18,152 bases of DNA, from contig DASRGL010000497.1 of the NCBI GenBank assembly GCA_035651115.1, forward strand, positions 1 through 18,152, given 5' to 3'. Below are positions 7,485-14,120 of the stretch, one piece after another. A model generated the notes under the pieces. The model saw only the letters and a list, made by a program, of their open reading frames with translations, did no database searches and had not been told where the DNA came from. How positions within the stretch are numbered: the first letter of the stretch is position 1; the number at the start of each line of letters is the position of its first letter. The stretch comes from DASRGL01 sp035651115 (GTDB lineage Bacteria; Armatimonadota; Chthonomonadetes; Chthonomonadales; Chthonomonadaceae). The position numbers and the translations under genes are program-made.

Positions 7485-8384
7485 ATGAAATTCTCGGTTC
7501 TCATTGCCACGCGAAATCGGCCTGACGATCTGGTGCCGTGCCTGCGCACGGTGCTGGCGCTGGACTACGCCGATTATGAGGTGGTGGTGCTGGATCAGAG
7601 TACGTCCGACGCCTCGGAGCGCGCCGTGAGGGAGGCGTTCGGCGCAGAGGAGCGGCTGCGCTATCTGCGGTCGGAGACGGTCGGCAAGAGCGTCGCGCTG
7701 AACCTGCTCATCGAGGCGGCGTGCGGAGAACTGCTGGCCCTGACCGATGACGATACCGTTGTGCCGCCCGACTGGCTGACCGCGATTGAGACCGCTTTCC
7801 AGGAGGTGCCGGAAGCCGACATTCTGTTCGGGCAGGTTCATGCGGACAGCAAGAACTCCTGCCTCCCGGACGCGCATATTCCGGCGCTCTATTTCCAGGA
7901 GCGGCGCTGGCTGAAGCACGGCGAGGTCGCGGGCATGGGCGCGAACATGGCGATGCGCCGGGAGACCGCGCTGCGCACGGGCCGCTTCGATACGCTGATG
8001 GGGCCAGGAACCGAACTCTACGCGGCGGAGGAGGGCGATTTCATCTATCGCGCGCAGAAGGCCGGGGCGCGCATTCTGCTGGAGCCGTCCGTCAAGCTGG
8101 TGCATCTGGCCTGGCGTCCGAGCGACGAGTGGAGCCGCGTGCTGTTCTACTACGGCACGGGCGACGCCGCGTTTGCGCTCAAGCACGTCCGCTGCCGCGA
8201 CTGGCGCATGATCGGGCCGCTGGTCTGCCGGGCCGGTTACATCTTTGCGCGGCTCTGCTATCGCCTGCTGTGCCGCCGCCCGCACCAGGAGGAACACTAC
8301 CTGCGCGGCTACTGGAATGGCGTGAAACAGAGCCTGCGGTATCGTATAGACCCGCGCACGCGCCTGTTCGTGCCGCCAAGGTGA
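7485..8384 (+). CDS. GT2 family glycosyltransferase (first of two)
   Basis: A 299-residue GT-A fold enzyme. It starts with the beta-strand MKFSVLIATRNRPDDL, followed by VVVLDQSTSD (nucleotide-sugar binding), GKSVALNLLIEAACGELLALTDDDT with the metal-binding DDD at 88-90, and AEEGDFIYRAQKAG, where E182/E183/D185 fit the ED catalytic-base motif. This is a classic GT2 layout, using NDP-sugars at the cytoplasmic membrane face. The C-terminal 80 or so residues contain a hydrophobic/basic stretch (around GYIFARLCYRLLCRR) that could hold the enzyme to the membrane. The frame is open upstream to 7377, but that extension is encoded inside the hairpin repeat, so ATG 7485 is chosen; its Shine-Dalgarno is poor. 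The next gene begins 3 nt after the stop, implying co-transcription. The sugar specificity cannot be read from the sequence. Confidence 0.87.
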   Translation: MKFSVLIATRNRPDDLVPCLRTVLALDYADYEVVVLDQSTSDASERAVREAFGAEERLRYLRSETVGKSVALNLLIEAACGELLALTDDDTVVPPDWLTAIETAFQEVPEADILFGQVHADSKNSCLPDAHIPALYFQERRWLKHGEVAGMGANMAMRRETALRTGRFDTLMGPGTELYAAEEGDFIYRAQKAGARILLEPSVKLVHLAWRPSDEWSRVLFYYGTGDAAFALKHVRCRDWRMIGPLVCRAGYIFARLCYRLLCRRPHQEEHYLRGYWNGVKQSLRYRIDPRTRLFVPPR

Positions 8385-8387
8385 GCC

Positions 8388-9350
8388 ATGCCCTTTCTGA
8401 GTGTCGTCATCCCGACCTATAATCGGAAAGAGAGCCTGCTGCGGACGCTCAACGCGCTGGCAAAGCAGACCTATCCGCCCGATGCGTTCGAGGTCATCGT
8501 CATCTCGGACGGCGCGACGGACGGAACGGCGGAGGCGGTGAAGGCGCTCAAGATGCCCTACTGCCTGCGCTTTGTGGAGCAGCCGAATTCCGGGCCGTCG
8601 GTCGCACGCAATCACGGGGCGAAGCTGGCGAGCGGGTCGGTCGTCGTCTATGTGGACGACGATATCGAGCCGATGCCGGAGTTTCTGGCCGAACATGCCG
8701 CCGCGCAGCAGCGGGATGACAGGCTGGTTCTTATCGGGCCGCAGACCGGGCCGGAAGGCGAGCCGATGCCGCACTGGATCGCCTGGGAGCATCGGATGCT
8801 GCAAAAGCAGTACGAAAATTTCGTCAGCGGCGTGTGGGAGACCGGGCCGAACAATCTCTATAGCGGCAACTTTTCGGTGCGGCGCGAACACCTGCTGGCG
8901 GTCGGCGGCTTCGACGCGCGGTTCACGCGGCAGGAGGATGTCGAGTTGGGCTTTCGGCTGGCCCAGCGCGGCCTCCATTTCCGTTTCGAGCCGAAGGCCA
9001 ACGGCCTCCATCGCCCGACGCGCACCTTTGCCTCGTGGTACAGGACGCCCTACGAATATGGGCGGCGCGACGTGCAGATGGCCCGCGACATCGGCGAGGC
9101 GCAGGCGCTGGCGCTGGCCCGCAAGCATTTCGGAGAGCGCAACCGCGCGACACAGATTTTAGCGCGTCTGTGTATCGGCATTCCGCCGCTGGAGAGCGCG
9201 GTTCTGGGACTGGGCCGCCTCGCGGTGAAGATAGGGGGGCGGCGTATCGCGCTGGTGGCGTGCAGCCTGCTGTTCAATCTGCGCTACTTACAGGGGATGT
9301 GCCGCGAATTGGGCGGACGCCGCCAACTCTGGCAGGCGATAGAGGGATGA
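8388..9350 (+). CDS. GT2 family glycosyltransferase (second of two)
   Basis: A 320-residue GT-A enzyme. In order it shows FLSVVIPTYNRKESL (3-17), VIVISDGATDGT with D41, GPSVARNHGAKLASGSVVVYVDDD with the DxD-type metal site at 90-92, a GNFSVRRE acceptor-region motif (160-167), and TRQEDVELGFRLAQRG with E183/D184 as the likely base region. This is typical GT2 architecture. The start follows the previous stop by 3 nt, and its 3' end overlaps the next gene by 4 nt (ATGA, 9347-9350), so the three genes are probably translationally coupled. It is not a close duplicate of the preceding GT2; they share the fold motifs but differ elsewhere. Expected role: addition of one sugar to the lipid-linked repeat unit. 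Confidence 0.88.
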   Translation: MPFLSVVIPTYNRKESLLRTLNALAKQTYPPDAFEVIVISDGATDGTAEAVKALKMPYCLRFVEQPNSGPSVARNHGAKLASGSVVVYVDDDIEPMPEFLAEHAAAQQRDDRLVLIGPQTGPEGEPMPHWIAWEHRMLQKQYENFVSGVWETGPNNLYSGNFSVRREHLLAVGGFDARFTRQEDVELGFRLAQRGLHFRFEPKANGLHRPTRTFASWYRTPYEYGRRDVQMARDIGEAQALALARKHFGERNRATQILARLCIGIPPLESAVLGLGRLAVKIGGRRIALVACSLLFNLRYLQGMCRELGGRRQLWQAIEG

Positions 9351-10501
9351 TGCTGACCGCGAAGCCGCGACAGCCGGAGACAGGGCCACAGGGGGACGCG
9401 CCGCCATTTGCGCCGACGCGAACCTATCGCTTCGCCTTCGTGATGGAGTTGCAGGCCGGGATGCGGACGCAGTATCTCAACTGGCGCCATGTCGTCGAGC
9501 GCGAGCCGAACATTGCGCCGACCTGGGTTCCCGTCTCCTACTATGAAGAGGGCGGCTGGATCGAGCGGATGCGGTTTCTGCCGTCCTCGGTGCGGGGCAT
9601 CTGGCGCGGCTACTTGCAGACGAGTCGCGGCCTGGGGCGCGCAAAGTTCGACGCCGCGCTGTTCAATACGCATAATACGGCGGTCGTGCATCGGCGGGCG
9701 GTCTATGAACAGCGCGCCTTTCTGATGTTCGACGTGACGCCGATTCAGTACGACGGCATGGCGTTCTGGTACGAGCAGAAGGCGGATAGAGGCGGCTGGC
9801 TGGCGGAGCAGAAGCGGCGGCGCGTGCGGGAGACGTTCCAGGCGGCGGAGGGGCTGTTCGCCTGGTCGCACTGGGCCGCGCAGTCGGCCATAGAAGATTA
9901 TGGAGCCGATCCGAAGCGCGTCTCTATCGTGCCGCCAGGCGTGGATACGCAGTTGTGGCGTCCGGCAGAGCCGGGCTGCCGACCGGACGACGGCATCGTG
10001 CGCATCCTCTTCACCGGAGGCAACTTCGCGCGCAAGGGCGGCGATCTGTTGCTGCGGTGGGCGCGCGAGACACGGCAGAAGAACTGGGAACTGCACCTGG
10101 TTACGCTGGATCAGGTCGAAGCGCCGCCCGGAGTCGTGGTGCATCGGAACCTGGGCAGCAACTCCGCCGAACTGATCGCGCTGGCCCAGAAGTGCGATGT
10201 TTTTGCGCTGCCGACCCGCGCCGACTGCTTCTCTATCGCCTCGCTGGAAGCGATGGCGGCGGGCCTGCCGGTCATCGCCGGGCGTGTCGGCGGTATCCCG
10301 GACATCGTGCGCGAGGGCGAGACCGGCTACCTGCTCGACCCGGACGACTACGACGGCCTCTGCGACCGCCTCGACATGCTGCTCGACTCGCCCGCGCTGC
10401 GGCAGGAGATGGGCCGCAAGGGGCGCGAGGTCGTCTGCGCGCAGTTCGAGCTGGCGGCGCTGGTGCGGCGCGGCCTGGGGATCATGCAGGCCGGGTACTG
10501 A
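9347..10501 (+). CDS. GT4 family glycosyltransferase A; stop codon lies inside a hairpin repeat
   Basis: A 384-residue GT-B enzyme starting at ATG 9347, in a 4-nt overlap with the upstream GT2; ATG 9350 is an alternative, 1 residue shorter. The C-terminal Rossmann half is clear: VSIVPPGVDTQLWRP, ILFTGGNFARKGGDLLL, then PTRADCFSIASLEAMAAGLPV. Here E301 is the conserved nucleotide-binding Glu, and D293 occupies the first position of the E-x7-E motif. GYLLDPDDYDGL follows. The N-terminal acceptor half begins FAFVMELQAGMRTQYLN and resembles the start of the GT4 gene at 10623, so the two are probable paralogues. The last codons and the TGA (10499-10501) fall within the first hairpin of a repeat element that begins at 10491. 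The repeat therefore appears to have replaced the original C-terminus; only a few residues are affected. Confidence 0.88.
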   Translation: MMLTAKPRQPETGPQGDAPPFAPTRTYRFAFVMELQAGMRTQYLNWRHVVEREPNIAPTWVPVSYYEEGGWIERMRFLPSSVRGIWRGYLQTSRGLGRAKFDAALFNTHNTAVVHRRAVYEQRAFLMFDVTPIQYDGMAFWYEQKADRGGWLAEQKRRRVRETFQAAEGLFAWSHWAAQSAIEDYGADPKRVSIVPPGVDTQLWRPAEPGCRPDDGIVRILFTGGNFARKGGDLLLRWARETRQKNWELHLVTLDQVEAPPGVVVHRNLGSNSAELIALAQKCDVFALPTRADCFSIASLEAMAAGLPVIAGRVGGIPDIVREGETGYLLDPDDYDGLCDRLDMLLDSPALRQEMGRKGREVVCAQFELAALVRRGLGIMQAGY

Positions 10502-10619
10502 AAGTACCCGGCTGGAGGGCGGCGGCGCCGCCGACCGTCCTCACGGACGGGAAAAGCAGTTTGCGTCCTACCGGACGCTTGGCCATTAGGCTCTCCAGAC
10601 GGGTACTTTCAGTACCCGG
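10491..10619 (+). repeat. Chain-of-hairpins repeat element, copy 1
   Basis: The left end is a perfect 9-bp hairpin, stem CCGGGTACT and loop GAA (10491-10511). The right end is the inverse, stem CGGGTACT and loop TTC (10600-10618), so the ends are also inverted repeats of each other. Between them lie a perfect palindrome GGCGGC/GCCGCC (10521-10532), a 6-bp hairpin CCGTCC/GGACGG (10535-10550) and a 6-bp hairpin GCGTCC/GGACGC (10563-10578). The element is homologous along its length to the reverse complement of 15823-16007. It contains the upstream gene's stop codon and ends 3 nt before the next start codon. Its nature (REP-like, MITE-like or structured RNA) is open. Confidence 0.88.
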
Positions 10620-10622
10620 ATA

Positions 10623-11771
10623 ATGAAAATGGTCAATCTCGGTTTTGTGATGGAGCAGACGCTGGGACACGTGACCCACCATCAGAACCTCGCGCGGTGG
10701 GTCGCGGAGGATGCCGACGTCTGCCCGACCTGGCTGCCAATAGAGTATCAGAAGCAAGACCGGTGGGAGCGTCTGCCGGGCGTGCGCGGCAACTGGTCGC
10801 TCAAAGCCAGCCTGCGCGCCCGCGACGCCCTGCGCGACGCCCTGCGCCAGCGCCCGTTGGATGCGCTCTTTCTGCACACGCAGACGGTCGCGCTGTTCGC
10901 CGTGCCGTTCATGCAGCGCGTGCCGAGCATCGTCTCGCTGGATGCGACGCCGCTCAACTACGATACAGTCGGGCAGGAATACGGCCATAATACTGGAAAC
11001 AAGGGATGGCTGGAACGGCGTAAGTATCAGTGGAACCGGGCAACCTTTCATGCCGCCGCCGCGCTCGTGACCTGGTGCCAATGGGCGAAAGATTCGCTGG
11101 TCGCCGATTACGGTGTCGCGGCGGAGAAGGTGACGGTCATTCCGCCGGGCGTGGATATGGCGCGCTGGCGCTTCGGGCGAGAGAAGGTCGAGCGGCTGAA
11201 GGCGGAGAGCGATGCAAGACCTTCCGGCCCGACGCGGCTGCTGTTCGTCGGGGCGGACTTTGCGCGCAAGGGCGGCCCGACTCTCGTGGAGGCGTTTCGG
11301 AGTGGCCTGCATCAAAACTGCGTGCTGGACATCGTCACAAAAGAGGAGAGCGTGGGGCGGGAACTGGCGGGAACCGAGGGCGTGCGCGTGCATTACGGCC
11401 TGACGGCCAACAGCGAACCACTGCGGGAACTCTACGCTGCCGCCGACCTGTTTGTCTTTCCAACACGCGCCGACTGCCTGCCGATCGCCGTGATGGAGGC
11501 GATGGCGGCGGGGCTGCCGGTCATTGCCACCAATGTCGGCGCGCTGCGCGAGGAGGTCGAGGACGGCGTGAACGGTCTGATCGTGCCGCCCTCCGACGCC
11601 GGAGCGGTGGCGGAAGCGGTGCGCGCGCTGGCAGCCGATGGGCCGCGCCGCCGCGCGATGGCCGCTGCCGGTCGGCGGATGGCGGAGGAGCGTTTCGACG
11701 CGCAGCGCAACTATGGCGCGATTCTTGCCTTGATGAAAGCCGTGGCCCCTCCCCCGTCCCCCTCCCTATAG
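10623..11771 (+). CDS. GT4 family glycosyltransferase B; C-terminus formed by a repeat
   Basis: A 382-residue GT-B enzyme. N-terminal part: NLGFVMEQTLGHVTHHQNLARWV, then HTQTVALFAVPFMQRVPSIVSLDATPLNYD. C-terminal donor-binding half: VTVIPPGVDMARW, LLFVGADFARKGGPTLVEAF, and PTRADCLPIAVMEAMAAGLPV. E292 is the key Glu, and an Asp stands at the first position of the E-x7-E motif, as in the preceding GT4 gene. NGLIVPPSDAGAVAEAV follows. The start ATG lies only 3 nt after a hairpin repeat and has no visible Shine-Dalgarno, so translation may be weak or leaderless-like; ATG 10629 is an alternative. The last residues (APPPSPSL) and the TAG are encoded by the left end of the repeat at 11746, so the native end was probably lost. 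Likely role: a sugar-adding step in the same repeat unit, at the cytoplasmic face. Confidence 0.87.
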   Translation: MKMVNLGFVMEQTLGHVTHHQNLARWVAEDADVCPTWLPIEYQKQDRWERLPGVRGNWSLKASLRARDALRDALRQRPLDALFLHTQTVALFAVPFMQRVPSIVSLDATPLNYDTVGQEYGHNTGNKGWLERRKYQWNRATFHAAAALVTWCQWAKDSLVADYGVAAEKVTVIPPGVDMARWRFGREKVERLKAESDARPSGPTRLLFVGADFARKGGPTLVEAFRSGLHQNCVLDIVTKEESVGRELAGTEGVRVHYGLTANSEPLRELYAAADLFVFPTRADCLPIAVMEAMAAGLPVIATNVGALREEVEDGVNGLIVPPSDAGAVAEAVRALAADGPRRRAMAAAGRRMAEERFDAQRNYGAILALMKAVAPPPSPSL

Positions 11772-11899
11772 AGGAGGGGGAGCAAGACATCCATCAGTAC
11801 GCGCGTTTATCGTTTTGGGTGTAGCGAAGGGGCATAAAACAGAGGCACAATCTTGCGCTCTTGCTCCCCTCTCCTTCAGGGGAGGGGCCGGGGGAGGGG
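11746..11899. repeat. MITE-like element with about 40-nt terminal inverted repeats (CCCTCCCCC family)
   Basis: The left end 11746-11786 and right end 11860-11899 are reverse complements over about 40 nt, with a handful of mismatches and a one-base gap. Both ends run from the CCCCTCCCCC outer end to an inner GAGCAAG. The roughly 73-nt centre is unrelated, AT-richer sequence. The 16 nt at 11778-11793 also occur inverted next to the palindrome at 4390-4405. The element supplies the stop of the upstream GT4 gene and the G-rich segment before the GTG of the next gene. No transposase is encoded. Confidence 0.8.
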
Positions 11900-11912
11900 G
11901 CAGAAGTTTATC

Positions 11913-13007
11913 GTGACGACTGTAGCGCAAAAACCGAGAGTCCTGATGCTCATTCCCAGCGTCGCCAAGCGTAACATCGCGGAGGCGGTGCGGCAGGACG
12001 CGCATCCGACGATGGACTACTACGCCCTGCAAGCGGCGCTGGATGCAGACCTCCTCGACTACGCCGCGCTGGAGGCGGCAGGCAGTCCCGCGCTGGTGCG
12101 TCTGGCGCGTCGCGCCGGGCGAGATGTGGCGCTGGCCGCGCTGGGCTATGCGCGCCGCCGGGACTATGACATCGTCTTTTCTAATGGCGAAAACGTGGGC
12201 ATCCCGCTGGCGGCTCTGCTGAAGCGGCATCGGGCGCGTCCTCTCCATGCCCTGATCGGGCATCGGCTGTCGCCGCCCAAAAAGAAGCCGTTCCTGCGCG
12301 CGCTGCACAACCGCATGGATGCGCTCTTTGTCTATGCGTCCACGCAGCGCGACTATGCGCGGCAGGAATTGGGCATCCCGGAGGCGAAACTGCACCTGAT
12401 CCCGTTTCATGCCGACCATCGTTTCTACCGCCCTCTGCCTGCCGCGCCGGAGGCGCCGCCGCGCCTGATCTGCAGCGCCGGGCTGGAGTGGCGGGACTAT
12501 CCCACGCTGATCGAGGCGGTGCGCGGCCTCGATGTCGAGGTGCGGCTGGGCGCGGCCAGCCCCTGGAGCAAGCATCGCAACGAGACGGAACGGCGCGAAC
12601 TCCCGCCCAATGTCACGGCGCGGCGCTACGAATATCACGAACTGCGGCAGCTCTACGCCGACTCGCGCTTCGTCGTCGTGCCGCTCTATGAAAACGATTT
12701 CCAGGCGGGCATCACCACCATCCTGGAAGGCATGGCGATGGGCAAGGCCATCGTCACAACGCGCACCACCGGCCAGGTGGATACCATTCGCGAGGGCGTC
12801 AACGGCCTCTATGTGCCGCCCGGAGATGTGGCGGCGCTGCGCAAGGCGCTGACGCATCTGCTCGACCACCCGGAGGAGGCCGCGCGCTTGGGCGCGCAAG
12901 CGCGTCATGACCTGGAATCTGCCATGACCCTCGATCACTGGGTCGAGAGAATCGCCTGTATACTACATACCCTACACGCCGAACGGCAAGTTCGCGCTGC
13001 GGCCTGA
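11913..13007 (+). CDS. GT4-like (GT-B fold) glycosyltransferase C
   Basis: A 364-residue protein from GTG 11913; the frame stays open to 11853, but that extension lies within repeat DNA. It opens with a beta-strand typical of GT-B enzymes (PRVLMLIPSVAKR). The middle part DIVFSNGENVGIPLAALLKR and LHLIPFHADHRFYRPL leads into the donor-binding half: LICSAGLEWRDYPTLIEAV, YEYHELRQLYADSRFVVVPLYENDFQAGITTILEGMAMGKAIV, and NGLYVPPGDVAALRKAL. The ILEGMAMGK block carries the conserved Glu of GT4-like enzymes. A Gln, not Glu, stands at the first position of the E-x7-E pattern. It is clearly less related to GT4 A and B than those are to each other. The G-rich end of the upstream repeat (to 11899) would be its only Shine-Dalgarno, with long spacing of about 12 nt. 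Donor and acceptor are unknown. Confidence 0.8.
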   Translation: MTTVAQKPRVLMLIPSVAKRNIAEAVRQDAHPTMDYYALQAALDADLLDYAALEAAGSPALVRLARRAGRDVALAALGYARRRDYDIVFSNGENVGIPLAALLKRHRARPLHALIGHRLSPPKKKPFLRALHNRMDALFVYASTQRDYARQELGIPEAKLHLIPFHADHRFYRPLPAAPEAPPRLICSAGLEWRDYPTLIEAVRGLDVEVRLGAASPWSKHRNETERRELPPNVTARRYEYHELRQLYADSRFVVVPLYENDFQAGITTILEGMAMGKAIVTTRTTGQVDTIREGVNGLYVPPGDVAALRKALTHLLDHPEEAARLGAQARHDLESAMTLDHWVERIACILHTLHAERQVRAAA

Positions 13008-13103
13008 GCCGGAGTCCATCGGGCGGCGAGGGGGCGTGAAGCTGTCGTTCCTGCTCCTGACGCAGGCAGGGAAGCGCGCCAGGGGGAAGGAAAGGAATAA
13101 AGA

Positions 13104-14045
13104 ATGCGTTTTATGAGAGTTCTCATTGTCGTTGTCCTGATCGTTTCGCTCTTCGGCAACTTCGTTATGTATATGAAGTGGAGTGGCAAACGGCCCATCT
13201 TTACGGTCAACGGTCAGCCGGTCTCCAAGCGAGACTTCCAGAACTATGTCGAGATGCGCGCCGGGCCGCAGGCCAAAGTGGATATGGTGCAGGAGTTGCT
13301 GGTACGGCAGGCCGCTCAGAAAGAGGGGGTGACTCCTTCCGACAAAGAGATCAACGACCTGATAGACGAGCAGAAAGAACGGGATTGGCAGTTCGCTCAG
13401 CAGCTTGCCACCAAGCCAGGGGCGCTCATGGATGCGAACCGCATGTTCTTCATGGCGCTTGCCAGGCAGCGCCTGCTGACCAAAGGCATCACTGTCACGC
13501 CGGAGCAGATCGAAGAGGAGTATAAATCCCATCCGTTCGCTTACGATGCGCCCAATAAGGCGCGGGTGGAACTGGCCGTCATTCTCGATGGCAGCCGCAC
13601 GAACGATGTCAAGGAACTGCTGCAAAAGCCGGTCAATCCGACGGTCATCATGCAGCAGTTGTCGCGCAAGGCCGTCGTCTTCCTCGGCGATCAGAATAAG
13701 CTGACCATCACCCAGCCCTTCGGCACCCAGCAGAACGCGGCCATCTTTAAGATGAAGCCCAATGATGTCATCGTGCTGCCCCCTGACCCCGGTCTGGCGC
13801 GGCAGGGCGCGAAGGCGATGGTCATCCGCATGATCGAGATCACGCCCGGTCACAAAGCCGACCTGAACGATCCCAAGACCAGAGAGAAGATCACGACGCA
13901 GGTGGCGCTGCGCAGCGCCAAGCCCTGGCAGGAGTACCTCTCCAAACTCTGGGCCGACGCCAACTTCCAGAGCGAAGACCCGAGCGACAAGAAGATGATC
14001 GAGCGCGCCTGGTTCCCCGATCGGGCCAGCGCCGACGCGAAGTAG
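13104..14045 (+). CDS. Membrane-anchored SurA/PpiC-type peptidyl-prolyl isomerase-like protein
   Basis: A 313-residue protein with one N-terminal hydrophobic helix (about residues 4-23, no clear cleavage site), so probably anchored with its body in the periplasm. Directly after it comes the SurA/PrsA N-domain pattern FTVNGQPVSKRDFQNYVE (33-50). Helical segments follow, with ELLVRQAAQKEGVTPSDKEINDLIDE and the hinge GITVTPEQIEEEYKSHP. The region about 140-235 sits where a parvulin PPIase domain belongs but is weakly conserved, so chaperone activity without isomerase activity is possible. PpiC/EpsD-type proteins frequently sit beside exosortase genes in EPS loci, which is the context here: the exosortase begins 75 nt downstream. 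ATG 13104 has AAAGGA 7 nt upstream, a good site. Likely client: an exported protein or EPS machinery component. Confidence 0.75.
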   Translation: MRFMRVLIVVVLIVSLFGNFVMYMKWSGKRPIFTVNGQPVSKRDFQNYVEMRAGPQAKVDMVQELLVRQAAQKEGVTPSDKEINDLIDEQKERDWQFAQQLATKPGALMDANRMFFMALARQRLLTKGITVTPEQIEEEYKSHPFAYDAPNKARVELAVILDGSRTNDVKELLQKPVNPTVIMQQLSRKAVVFLGDQNKLTITQPFGTQQNAAIFKMKPNDVIVLPPDPGLARQGAKAMVIRMIEITPGHKADLNDPKTREKITTQVALRSAKPWQEYLSKLWADANFQSEDPSDKKMIERAWFPDRASADAK

Positions 14046-14120
14046 AGAGAAGTCCGATCATCACGGCCCCGCGATTTCGCTGTCCAGGAAGGCGCGGGAG
14101 GACAGGGAGCAAAGCGAAAG

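Noticed and set aside
7473..9128. 551-residue open frame on the minus strand
   Set aside because: It lies opposite two clear GT2 genes, has no recognisable domain and shows His/Arg/Gln-rich composition typical of antisense frames in high-GC DNA.
13036..13116. Possible 26-codon leader-type frame (GTG) overlapping the start of the PpiC-like gene
   Set aside because: It is very short, with no homology or regulatory structure visible; it is likely to arise by chance.
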